From Proteiniclasticum sp043951855 (GTDB lineage Bacteria > Bacillota > Clostridia > Clostridiales > Clostridiaceae), in contig NZ_JBINJW010000001.1 in assembly GCF_043951855.1 (NCBI RefSeq), positions 310,001-374,000 of the forward strand: DNA of 64,000 nt. The letters are read 5' to 3'. Position 1 is the first letter of the stretch, and every line of letters starts with the position of its first letter. Under the pieces are notes generated by a model, which saw only the letters and a list, made by a program, of their open reading frames with translations, was not told the origin of the DNA and did no database searches. The position numbers and the translations under genes were made by a program. Positions 25,324-33,872 of this stretch are shown here, piece after piece.

Positions 25324-26421
25324 TTAATTACTTCTCAGTAGTTGTTCACTTACGGCCATCATGCACGCTGCCGCTCCATGCTGATTATCTGTCATCTGTT
25401 TCTCTCTCAGATAATATTCAGGAGTGCCATCTCTGTCAGTACGATTGTCCGGACCTGGTCCTAACCCTGCACTTGCACAGATCCCATTTAGCTCAAAACA
25501 TTCCTCATTATTAACTAGATAAGTTTTCTTAATACCATCAACAATATCATTTCCGATGAGTCCATACTTTTCATCCAGTATGCCTAATCTAGCTCCTTTC
25601 ATTAGTGCATAAGCAATCATTGCACTGCCAGAAGTTTCAAGATAATTATTAACTAAAGTTTTACCATCTACTATCTGAAGGAACATGTTTGATTGAGAAT
25701 CAATATATTGCATGATATGATCTGCTGCATTCTTCAGTATTCCAACCAGTTCTTGAGAGCGAGATGTTTTATTATTAGAAATCTCATACGTATCGACAAG
25801 AGACATGAAGAACCATCCCACAGCTCTAAGCCAGACCACTTGGCTCTTTCCTGTAGTCTTATCGCACCATTCTGATTTTTTCGAGCAATCGTTGGCATGC
25901 ATATATAATTTCAGCTCATCATTCCATAATAATCTATGAGCCGATTGAAATTGATTGAAGATATCATCCCAATGATCTTCATTGAAATCAATCAGAGATT
26001 GAGCATAAAATGGCATAACCATATAGAATCCGTCCAACCAAACCTGATCCGGATAAATATCTTTGTGCCAGAAATTCCCAGTCTCTGTTCTTGGATAATC
26101 CTCTAGCATTTTATAAGCATCAAATACAGCTTTATTGTATTTCTGATCTTTCGTAAGATCATAGAGCACTTTTAGTGACTTGCCGAAGCTGACTTTATCG
26201 GAATTCTTTTCATTCTCATACCAGTTGTCTACTTTTCCATCTTCATTTATAAGATACGAACTGTACTGGATGATGTAATCACTCCATTTCCGATTTCCTG
26301 TAACATCAGCCAGCTTCTTTAAACCCAACATGCAAATATCATTTTTATAATTCCAGGGTTTCGCTTGTAAAAAAAGCGGAAGCTGTTCACTTGCATATTG
26401 TTCGAAATATTTTAACCACAT
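25324..26421 (-). CDS. Glycoside hydrolase family 105, unsaturated (rhamno)galacturonyl hydrolase
   Basis: A 365-residue (alpha/alpha)6-barrel enzyme. DQVWLDGFYMVMPFYAQ (about 126-142) holds the catalytic aspartate, VVWLRAVGWFFMSLVD the second conserved block, and LETSGSAMIAYALMKGARLG the third. There is no signal peptide, as is usual for the intracellular YteR/RhiN type, which strip the unsaturated uronic acid from the non-reducing end of pectin oligomers after a lyase has cut them. It is 21 bases downstream of the GH28 gene. It indicates that imported pectin fragments are dismantled in the cytoplasm. Confidence 0.92.
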   Translation of the reverse strand: MWLKYFEQYASEQLPLFLQAKPWNYKNDICMLGLKKLADVTGNRKWSDYIIQYSSYLINEDGKVDNWYENEKNSDKVSFGKSLKVLYDLTKDQKYNKAVFDAYKMLEDYPRTETGNFWHKDIYPDQVWLDGFYMVMPFYAQSLIDFNEDHWDDIFNQFQSAHRLLWNDELKLYMHANDCSKKSEWCDKTTGKSQVVWLRAVGWFFMSLVDTYEISNNKTSRSQELVGILKNAADHIMQYIDSQSNMFLQIVDGKTLVNNYLETSGSAMIAYALMKGARLGILDEKYGLIGNDIVDGIKKTYLVNNEECFELNGICASAGLGPGPDNRTDRDGTPEYYLREKQMTDNQHGAAACMMAVSEQLLRSN

Positions 26422-26442
26422 AATTTTCTCCTTCAGTAACTC

Positions 26443-28482
26443 TTAAATTCCTGCAAAATCCGCAACGGTATTCAAAATTATAATTGCCTCATCTACAGTT
26501 ACATTTTTCTTTGGATGAAACCTATCATCATCAAGCTTCATAAATCCGTAAAACAATGCTCTGTCTACATTTGTTCCATAATTCTTGCTGATATCTTCTG
26601 CATCCCTGCACTCAGGCATCGTGCTGGACCCATTTCTATAACTGACGCCGCAAGCCTGCATCGCCACTGTTGCCATCTCCTGCCTTGTGATATATCGTTC
26701 TGATTCTGAAATATCTTTTGTAGCTGGTAAAATCTTTTGTCTGATAAGATAGTCCAGCGCTTCATCCTGTTTTTGTATTTTTATCTGATCCTTTGCTATA
26801 AGTGCATATAGTATTCTTGTTATTTCTTTCTTCGTGATATTCCGATCTAAGACTGTTATCTCTATTCCCTCCAGGAATCCCCTGCATTTAAATCTGTTGA
26901 CGTACTCTTTGGGGTGAAGATCTGAAGTAATGCGATATTGCAAACTTGTCTCTTTATTCCCTTGTGAATCTATAACCGATACTCTTATCCACGTAGCGCC
27001 AGGGGGGACTATAATCTCTTCTTTTACCGAAAATTCAGTCCATTTATCATCATAGACTTCCCAGATATACTTCAACGTCTCATTACTCAGTGTATGTCTT
27101 GCTTTCGCTTTCACTGCTATACCTACATAAGGCACACCCAGTATCTGTATGGATTCAGGTCGAGGATAGGATTTTCCATTGATTTTCAGATTCTCAAGAA
27201 CAGGATTACGCCAATTTCTGCTGTGTAATTCTTTTTCGCAATCATTTATATCAATATTTTTGAGCACGAGACCTTCTATGGGGACTTCATCAAACGATTC
27301 TAGAAAAACCCCATAATCTCCTCCCCTGGCAGTGACATTTTCAATTCTAATATCTTTGAATACGGGAAAATCATTCCCCTTATACCCATCTTCATAAAGC
27401 ATTGTCCCATGAATTGCTGCACCAGACACATACTCTATCACAGTATCTGTCATCATTATCTGCTCTACGAATCCACCTCTTTTAGCATTCGTCTTAAGTC
27501 TTAATGCATAAGTCAGATTCGGACTGGTAAATTTATTGCCATCTGCCAGAAGGTTTCTGATCCCACCACTCATTTCACTTCCAAGCGCAATTCCTCCATG
27601 TCCATCTGAGAATAGATTGTTTTCAATTAAGATATTCTCACAGGGAACATTCAGCTCTCTCCCATCCCGATCTCTGCCTGACTTGATACTGATGCAATCG
27701 TCGCCGGTATCAAAAGTGCAGTTTCTGATCCAAACACCATTACAGCTCTCTGGATCGCACCCATCATTGTTAGGACCATAAGATTTTATTTTCACTCCAT
27801 CAACGATTACACTTTTACATAAGATAGGATTGATCAGCCACATAGGACTATTCGTAACATGAACATCCTGCAACAAAATTCGGTTGCCGTTGATTATCTG
27901 AATGAAATTCGGTCTAAGGTAATGACCACTCCCGAAGATTCTCTCAGATACTGGTACCCCATCAGTATTCATTTTCCGTAACGTCTTTCTATCTTCAAGC
28001 TGCAGATCTGATTTATCTTCTGACCAGGCTTTTTCCACCTGATGATGCCAGTTCCACCAGTGTTCATCATCGGCACCACCATCGAGAACACCTCTCCCGG
28101 TTATGGATACATCTTCAAGATCAATCCCATATAGTAAAGGGCTGTAATTGATACATGGTGATGCTTCCCAATGCGAGAACACAGCGGGATAATTTGATTC
28201 CAGATCATAATTGATGAATCTTAAAATAGAATCCTCATCAGACAAGTGTATGTTTATTCCGCTTCTCAGTTTCAAAGCCCCTGTGCAATAAACGCCTGGT
28301 GGTATTACCAAACTACCTCCGCCGTCATTTGAAATTGCATCAATAGCATTCTGAAATTTTACTGTCTGATTGATATTGTCGCTCGGATATATATCAAAGA
28401 ATTCAGCCATATACTTGACATCTCTTGTCTTTGGCATTTCAATATTCGTAATTATTTTTTCTCTTAATTCCTTCTTATTCAT
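26443..28482 (-). CDS. Glycoside hydrolase family 28 (polygalacturonase-like) with C-terminal SLH-like region
   Basis: A 679-residue enzyme. The beta-helix domain has all GH28 catalytic signatures: NNDGCD (238-243), GDDC (260-263), GHGG (294-297) and RLK (328-330), so it should hydrolyse galacturonic-acid linkages. After a Fn3-like stretch (about 450-540), the last 130 residues resemble one or two degenerate S-layer homology repeats (ITRQEMATVAMQACG, then RFHPKKNVTVDEAIIIL). No signal peptide is visible: the N-terminus MNKKELREKIITNIEM is polar. An SLH-like tail on an apparently cytoplasmic enzyme is odd. The ATG at 28482 follows GAGGGAT; no upstream extension with a signal was seen. Co-operonic with GH105, as usual for oligogalacturonide use. 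Confidence 0.88.
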   Translation of the reverse strand: MNKKELREKIITNIEMPKTRDVKYMAEFFDIYPSDNINQTVKFQNAIDAISNDGGGSLVIPPGVYCTGALKLRSGINIHLSDEDSILRFINYDLESNYPAVFSHWEASPCINYSPLLYGIDLEDVSITGRGVLDGGADDEHWWNWHHQVEKAWSEDKSDLQLEDRKTLRKMNTDGVPVSERIFGSGHYLRPNFIQIINGNRILLQDVHVTNSPMWLINPILCKSVIVDGVKIKSYGPNNDGCDPESCNGVWIRNCTFDTGDDCISIKSGRDRDGRELNVPCENILIENNLFSDGHGGIALGSEMSGGIRNLLADGNKFTSPNLTYALRLKTNAKRGGFVEQIMMTDTVIEYVSGAAIHGTMLYEDGYKGNDFPVFKDIRIENVTARGGDYGVFLESFDEVPIEGLVLKNIDINDCEKELHSRNWRNPVLENLKINGKSYPRPESIQILGVPYVGIAVKAKARHTLSNETLKYIWEVYDDKWTEFSVKEEIIVPPGATWIRVSVIDSQGNKETSLQYRITSDLHPKEYVNRFKCRGFLEGIEITVLDRNITKKEITRILYALIAKDQIKIQKQDEALDYLIRQKILPATKDISESERYITRQEMATVAMQACGVSYRNGSSTMPECRDAEDISKNYGTNVDRALFYGFMKLDDDRFHPKKNVTVDEAIIILNTVADFAGI

Positions 28483-28603
28483 TGATAGATCCCTCGCTAT
28501 AAGTTTTCATATTCTGCAGAACATTCTCATCATGCCATTTATAATCATCTGAACATATTCATGTATCATATTATAATCTGACCTGCTATTCTGATTCTCT
28601 TGC

Positions 28604-30133
28604 TTAATCATCGTTTGCTTCATCTACAGAACCCGTAATTGAAACTTTTCCTGCTTTCCTAGATTTAAGATGACTTGAAATAAATGGCCAGACTACAGCG
28701 AATACAGCTAGCAGGATCAGAGTTAACGAAATTGGTCTTGTGAAGAACTCCTTATAGCTGCCATGAGAGTAGCTTATACCTTGTCTGAAGTAACGCTCTA
28801 ATTTACCTGAAAGAATGAACGCCAGCACAAATGGTGAAAGCGGAAGACCAGCAACATTCATGAATATGGCTACCAAACACAATCCTAACATCACATAAAT
28901 ATTGAACATTGTATTGGAAATACCAAACCCACCGATATAGCAAATTACTAGAATAACGGAATATAAGTAGTGATATGGTATTTTGAGTATGTACGGAAAC
29001 CATCTTTTAGAAATCATCTGTACAAAGAAGGTTACGATCGCAGCTACTATTACAGTTGCAAAAATCAACATGGTTAATTCAGGTTTTTCTGTCATGAATA
29101 ACGGTCCTGCTTGTAACCCATGAATCGTTAATCCTGATATGAGCATCGCAGTTATACCGTCTCCAGGAATACCTAAAGCCATCATTGGAATCAATGCACC
29201 ACCTAGAGATGCATTATTAGCGGTTTCTGATGCCCATATACCTGCAGGATTACCTTTCCCAAAGCTGTCAGGGTCCTTACTTGCGCTCTTTGCGTACCCA
29301 TAAGCTACCATGTTGGAGATTCCTGAACCCATACCAGGTAAGAATCCAATCCATAAACCTGATAGGAACGAGACTATGATTGTCTTTATATTGGAAAAGA
29401 TATCTCTAAATGAGATTCCCCATCCTCTGATTTCTCCAGTATCAATTTCAGGCATTTTGGCTTGTCCTTTAGCCGAATCTCTGATTATCTGACACATAGC
29501 AAACATTCCTAGCATCTGTGCGACTGTGCTTATACCCGCACCAAAGTAGGGATTGCCAAAAGTGAATCTTGTTACTCCATTAATCGGGTCCATTCCTATA
29601 CTACCGATAAGTAAACCTATACCTGCCGCCATTATTCCTTTGAAAATAATTCCTTTTGACAAGGAGGCGATCAGTGTTATGGCACAGAGACATAACGAGA
29701 AATATTCCCATGGTCCCAGATGCAGCGCAAATTCAGCAATAATAGGTGACAAGAATGTTGCAACTAAAACAGAACCAATGGTTCCAATAAATGATGCAAC
29801 GATACCAATGGCTAAAGCTTTACCAGCCTTCCCTTGTTGAGTCATAGGGAACCCATCAAAACAGGTTGCAATTGCTGAGGAAGAGCCTGGTATGCCAATC
29901 AGCACTGCTGATATAAATGTTCCCGATACACCGCCAATCCACATGGCCAGCAAAATGATGAATGAAGTTTCTGTAGATAACCCAAAGGTTATCGGTAGCA
30001 GCAGGGCAATTCCTAATGTGGCAGAAAGCCCAGGTATTGCGCCAAATATGATTCCCAATGTCACAACGCCAATAATTAGGATTAAATTAATTGGCTGGAG
30101 ACACAAAAGTAATGCTGATATGAAAAATTCCAT
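28604..30133 (-). CDS. tctA: Tripartite tricarboxylate transporter, large permease subunit TctA
   Basis: A 509-residue membrane protein with about 11-12 hydrophobic segments, the large permease of a tripartite tricarboxylate transporter. Family motifs are GAIPGLSATLGIALLLP near residue 32, IGIPGSSSAIATCFDG, and in the second half FLPGMGSGISNMVAYGYAK and MMALGIPGDGITAMLISG. With TctB and TctC it forms a secondary, ion-driven importer that depends on an extracellular binding protein. TTT systems carry di- and tricarboxylates, aromatic acids and aldarates; in this operon, an acid sugar or pectin-derived uronate is likely. Start ATG at 30133 after GAGGAGGG. Confidence 0.94.
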   Translation of the reverse strand: MEFFISALLLCLQPINLILIIGVVTLGIIFGAIPGLSATLGIALLLPITFGLSTETSFIILLAMWIGGVSGTFISAVLIGIPGSSSAIATCFDGFPMTQQGKAGKALAIGIVASFIGTIGSVLVATFLSPIIAEFALHLGPWEYFSLCLCAITLIASLSKGIIFKGIMAAGIGLLIGSIGMDPINGVTRFTFGNPYFGAGISTVAQMLGMFAMCQIIRDSAKGQAKMPEIDTGEIRGWGISFRDIFSNIKTIIVSFLSGLWIGFLPGMGSGISNMVAYGYAKSASKDPDSFGKGNPAGIWASETANNASLGGALIPMMALGIPGDGITAMLISGLTIHGLQAGPLFMTEKPELTMLIFATVIVAAIVTFFVQMISKRWFPYILKIPYHYLYSVILVICYIGGFGISNTMFNIYVMLGLCLVAIFMNVAGLPLSPFVLAFILSGKLERYFRQGISYSHGSYKEFFTRPISLTLILLAVFAVVWPFISSHLKSRKAGKVSITGSVDEANDD

Positions 30134-30145
30134 TTATATCCCTCC

Positions 30146-30610
30146 TCAATTAAATAATATTCCAGTAGGCAATTTTATCTTGAAACCATAAATGAACATT
30201 GCATATAATCCTGCTGTAACAAGAACTGAAATAATGACTGCAGATATTCTGCTGACCTTATTCTCTCCTTTGAGATTATAAATGAATGTATAGGTTGCAA
30301 TTGGAGCAGTTATCAGAAACCCGAAACCCCCCATGGATACTCCAAATAAAACCAGGAGAAAATAGCTTACAGAAATTTTTCTGATTCCACCTTGTGGAAA
30401 GTATGGCTTCTCTGGTATTTTTCGATCTAAAAAACCTTTGATCAGTAATCCGATCGAACTTCCAAAAATTAAAATTATTGCTACTAATGGCATTAATTTG
30501 GGGCCTGGTTCAAGAAGATTAGGGATATCACGAATCTGAGTGATTGTTAGATATAAGAATATAATCGATCCGATTACACCTGTTATACCCGTAATCATAT
30601 CTCTTCTCAT
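30146..30610 (-). CDS. tctB: Tripartite tricarboxylate transporter, small membrane subunit TctB
   Basis: A 154-residue protein with four hydrophobic segments, the size and topology of TctB. It opens with an N-terminal segment (DMITGITGVIGSIIFLYL), a cytoplasmic linker, then three more helices. Sequence similarity within the family is low, so the call relies on the fixed tctC-tctB-tctA order. It starts at 30610 after AAAGGAG, 12 bases before tctA begins. A strong stem-loop separates it from tctC. Confidence 0.9.
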   Translation of the reverse strand: MRRDMITGITGVIGSIIFLYLTITQIRDIPNLLEPGPKLMPLVAIILIFGSSIGLLIKGFLDRKIPEKPYFPQGGIRKISVSYFLLVLFGVSMGGFGFLITAPIATYTFIYNLKGENKVSRISAVIISVLVTAGLYAMFIYGFKIKLPTGILFN

Positions 30611-30631
30611 TGGCTACTCCTTTCAAGTAAT

Positions 30632-30656
30632 ATCCCAGGGCTTAACCCTGGGATAC
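30632..30656 (-). other. Intercistronic stem-loop between tctC and tctB
   Basis: A perfect 10-bp GC-rich stem, TATCCCAGGG (30632-30641) with CCCTGGGATA (30647-30656), loop of 5. No T-run follows on the minus strand. Such hairpins after a binding-protein gene usually protect the 3' end of its mRNA and keep the receptor more abundant than the permease. Confidence 0.65.
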
Positions 30657-30675
30657 TATAATTATTTTTTAATGA

Positions 30676-31731
30676 TTATCTTACATTTGCACCCATTGCA
30701 TCTGCAATTTTTACAATCTTATCATATTCTTTCTGGCGAATTTCTCTCGATTCCTCTAGGTTATGCCATTCAGGAATGTGTCCAATATTCTTGATCGCTT
30801 CAAATGTCTGTGGATCATCATAGACCTTTTTCATGGACGCATTCATAGCTTCTGCCATTTCCTGGTCCATTCCTGCTGGTCCGAGTAGGTAATGATATAC
30901 ACCCCAATAAATATCTTCAAATCCTTGTTCCTGTGTGGTTTTATAGTTGTCAGGCAAAGTGCCATCGAAGTTATCTATTACCTTTCCATCTGCAGCTATT
31001 GTACCAATGACTTTAAGTTTTCCTGCCTTTTCATATTCTCTTGCATTACCTATACCTACAAATCCAACATCAATGAATCCGCCTGATAAGTTAACAAGAC
31101 GATCCGATTCAGAAGCAGCTTCTACAGCATTCAGATCAATTCCCAGCGTATCCTCCATCATCGCAAACATGAATGTGTTGTTACCGCTTGAAGGCTGCCC
31201 AGCATTTATTGTTCCTGGATTTGCTTTTGCATATTCAACAAACCCATTAAAGTCATCATACGGAGCATCTGCTGGAACAGCGATTGCTGCAAATCCATTG
31301 TCCTGCATTGCCGCAATAAGTGTGAAGTCTTCCATTGGATTTATTTCACTGTTGCCAGTGATGTACTGAACATTCAATGCAGATGTAGCCAATGTCAGTG
31401 TTGTCCCATCAGGTTTTGCAGTAGCTAAAGTCTGATGACCGATAGTATTACTGTCATAGTTTGTGACAGTTGTAGTTAACCCGAATAGTCTTGTTAGAGC
31501 CTCACTGTAGTGTCTTATCGCTAAATCTGATCCTCCTCCTGGTTTCCCCGGTACCACAAGTGTCAGCGTTTCGTCTTCGACAAATCCGATATTCTCCTCT
31601 ACAGTTGTTCCGCCCCCATCATTCTCTGATGCCTGAGGCTCCTCTTTTTCTGAAACAGAACCACAAGCCACAGTCGTTGCCATTACGGCAAGAATCATTG
31701 CACTCGAAATCAGTTTTGTAATTTTCTTCAT
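30676..31731 (-). CDS. tctC: Tripartite tricarboxylate transporter substrate-binding lipoprotein TctC
   Basis: A 351-residue exported binding protein. The signal peptide ends in a lipobox (TTVACGS), then an acidic linker rich in Glu and Gly (about 25-45), then the two-lobe TctC fold with LVVPGKPGGGSDLAIRHY and the later NPGTINAGQPSSGNNTFMF. It is the first gene of the leftward operon and presents substrate to TctAB. It is divergent from the tandem LysR regulator. Start ATG at 31731 after AAAGGGG. Confidence 0.94.
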   Translation of the reverse strand: MKKITKLISSAMILAVMATTVACGSVSEKEEPQASENDGGGTTVEENIGFVEDETLTLVVPGKPGGGSDLAIRHYSEALTRLFGLTTTVTNYDSNTIGHQTLATAKPDGTTLTLATSALNVQYITGNSEINPMEDFTLIAAMQDNGFAAIAVPADAPYDDFNGFVEYAKANPGTINAGQPSSGNNTFMFAMMEDTLGIDLNAVEAASESDRLVNLSGGFIDVGFVGIGNAREYEKAGKLKVIGTIAADGKVIDNFDGTLPDNYKTTQEQGFEDIYWGVYHYLLGPAGMDQEMAEAMNASMKKVYDDPQTFEAIKNIGHIPEWHNLEESREIRQKEYDKIVKIADAMGANVR

Positions 31732-31791
31732 TTTTCTACCCCTTTTCTTTTTGTTTGAAATTATTGTGTCCTTTTATTTGACTATGTGTTT

Positions 31792-31820
31792 ATTATAGAA
31801 ATACAGTTAAACCTTTACAA
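31792..31820 (-). promoter_or_regulatory. Promoter of the tctCBA-pectin/aldarate operon
   Basis: TATAAT -10 (31792-31797) and TTGTAA -35 (31815-31820) at 17-bp spacing, reading leftward about 60 bases upstream of tctC. The -10 box is a full consensus match. It lies next to the palindrome at 31842-31859. Confidence 0.7.
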
Positions 31821-31841
31821 TGTTCAAAGTTTCATGGTCTT

Positions 31842-31859
31842 TATAACAAATTGGTTATA
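31842..31859. promoter_or_regulatory. LysR-type T-N11-A palindrome
   Basis: TATAAC-N6-GTTATA (31842-31859) is a perfect inverted repeat with the LysR T-N11-A core, located just upstream of the tctC -35 box and 64 bases upstream of the LysR start. This is the classical recognition-site position for a LysR protein controlling both its own gene and the divergent operon. Confidence 0.68.
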
Positions 31860-31922
31860 CTACAATTGATATTCTTTGAAGGAAATGATAAATTAAGGAT
31901 ATCAAGCAGGAAGGATATCTTT

Positions 31923-33806
31923 ATGAACACACGACAGTTCCATTATCTGATTACAATAAATAATTTAAAAACATTATCCTCTGCCTCAAAAGCATTGAAT
32001 ATCTCTCAACCTGCGTTGAGTAAATTTCTATCAAAATGTGAGGATACATTCGGCTTCCCCCTTTTCATAAGACATAACAAAGAGCTCAGCCCAACAGCAA
32101 TCGGTCGTTATGTTATCCTTTGTGCGCACAAAATTCTAGATGAAAAAAACAGAATGTTGTTGACGATGAACGAAGTAAGCGGAAATAACAGAAATAAAAT
32201 CCGTTTGGCTACCGCACCCAATAGAGGAGCTATAATATACAGTAAGATATATAACGAATTTTCCAGACGCTTTCCTGATACCGCTTTGGAACTAGTTGAA
32301 CTTTTTGCGAGAGAACAACCTGGTGCAATTGCCAGCGGATATGTTGATCTTGCTCTTGGTTCTGGTGAAACTTCTACGAGCGTCAAAGATATTCCTATCG
32401 CTCATGAGGAACTGGTCGTATCCATTCCAATATCACATCCATTGGCTCAAAACCATCATATCCAGCTTTCAGAACTTAGAGATACTCCATTCGTTCTTCA
32501 GAGCAGAAAACATAGTATAAGAATCTTAGCTGACAGACTCTTTGAAAAAGCCGGCTTTGATCCATTGATAATATTTGAATCTGATGATGTGCTTTTAATA
32601 GATTCCATGTTACGTCAAGCTGTGGGTGTAGGTCTGGTTTCTCAATCACACATTTCGCCTTGTGATAACGTAGCCTATATCCCCCTAAATCCCCCTGTAT
32701 ACCAGCAGCTGCATATCAGATACGTGCTAAACCATAGTTTAAGTCCTTCTGAGAAATTTCTGGCTAGTTTATTGGTTCGCGAAAGATTAGGAGATTCACG
32801 ATACGAAGCAATTCACAATAATGAAGTTGATGAACTATTACTGACTGTTGAAGACGCCACAGAAGGAGAAAATCCTGATTACACTGCAGAAGGCAGCTTT
32901 ATCCAAAACGCCAGATATGATGAAGTACAATGTGACATTAAGATACTGGAATATTTAGTAGCAATAATTGATGAGAAAAGTCTATCTGCCGCTGCCGATA
33001 AATTATATCTGGCTCAACCTGCGTTGTCTAGACATTTGAAGAATATGGAGCAATCTATTGGACTACGCCTTTTTACTAGAGAGTTCAATCAACTTCAAAC
33101 TACAAATGCTGGAAAGATTTTCGCAAATCATGCAAGAAACATAATTCATATCGAAAACGAGATGTTATCGTATATATCTTTATATAAAACAGGACATAGC
33201 GGCAAATACTATGTTTACTCTGACTCCTTACTTTCCGAGTATCTTCGTGTCAATCTGACTGATAATTTCAAGAAGATTTACCCTGAAATTGAATTAATAG
33301 TTCAGGATTCTTCAAGAGAGACTATAATTGAATCTCTCCTTAATGCATCAATTGATATCGGACTGTATTTTACATGTAACCCTACACATGACTTACTTAA
33401 CAATCTGGTGATAATGGAGTCAGAACTTGTTTATTGCAGTAGTAAACTCGATTCTACACCATCTGAGAATGATTCAAGCAACAATAATAAGTTTATGTTG
33501 GCGCCTAAAAACACAAGTCTGCGTCAAGATCAGGAAAAATTAATTGCCGATTATTTCCCCGATAACTATGAAGTGGTTTGTGAAGCAACCTTGCCAATTC
33601 TAAGAAAATTACTTGGAGCTACTGACGCTAATACAATTCTCCCACTTCATTTTTCTGACTCAATAAATGGTAATAAGTTACACTCTTTTAATCCTCCACA
33701 GAAATATTATCTTGTCATAGGTACTCGAGTAGGAAGAAAATTACCGAAGGTCACTGAAGACATTGTAAAGCTGATTAAAAAACTAAGTTCAAAAATCTAT
33801 AATTAA
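31923..33806 (+). CDS. Tandem (double) LysR-type transcriptional regulator fused in one ORF
   Basis: A 627-residue protein containing two LysR-type regulators end to end. The first winged helix-turn-helix (about 1-60) starts MNTRQFHYLITINNL and includes ALNISQPALSKFLSKCE; an effector-binding domain follows (about 88-285). After a linker of about 50 acidic residues comes a second winged helix-turn-helix (about 337-396) with AADKLYLAQPALSRHLKNME, then a second effector domain (about 425-620). Ordinary LysR proteins are about 300 residues. Each half keeps the recognition-helix QPALS motif. The ATG at 31923 after AGGAAGG is chosen; the in-frame extension upstream is not LysR-like. Divergent from the tct operon, with a LysR-box palindrome between, so it likely controls pectin/aldarate use. 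A single LysR normally works as a tetramer; this one could reach the same geometry as a dimer. Confidence 0.9.
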   Translation: MNTRQFHYLITINNLKTLSSASKALNISQPALSKFLSKCEDTFGFPLFIRHNKELSPTAIGRYVILCAHKILDEKNRMLLTMNEVSGNNRNKIRLATAPNRGAIIYSKIYNEFSRRFPDTALELVELFAREQPGAIASGYVDLALGSGETSTSVKDIPIAHEELVVSIPISHPLAQNHHIQLSELRDTPFVLQSRKHSIRILADRLFEKAGFDPLIIFESDDVLLIDSMLRQAVGVGLVSQSHISPCDNVAYIPLNPPVYQQLHIRYVLNHSLSPSEKFLASLLVRERLGDSRYEAIHNNEVDELLLTVEDATEGENPDYTAEGSFIQNARYDEVQCDIKILEYLVAIIDEKSLSAAADKLYLAQPALSRHLKNMEQSIGLRLFTREFNQLQTTNAGKIFANHARNIIHIENEMLSYISLYKTGHSGKYYVYSDSLLSEYLRVNLTDNFKKIYPEIELIVQDSSRETIIESLLNASIDIGLYFTCNPTHDLLNNLVIMESELVYCSSKLDSTPSENDSSNNNKFMLAPKNTSLRQDQEKLIADYFPDNYEVVCEATLPILRKLLGATDANTILPLHFSDSINGNKLHSFNPPQKYYLVIGTRVGRKLPKVTEDIVKLIKKLSSKIYN

Positions 33807-33858
33807 AAATCACGGATAATAGTATCAAAATTCTCTCCGATATTATTATCCGTGATTT
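33807..33858. terminator. Bidirectional terminator between convergent genes
   Basis: A 15-bp perfect stem, AAATCACGGATAATA (33807-33821) with its complement (33844-33858), flanked by A-rich and T-rich sequence on both sides. It separates the rightward LysR fusion and the leftward AEC carrier. Confidence 0.8.
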
Positions 33859-33872
33859 AATTGTATCCCTGC

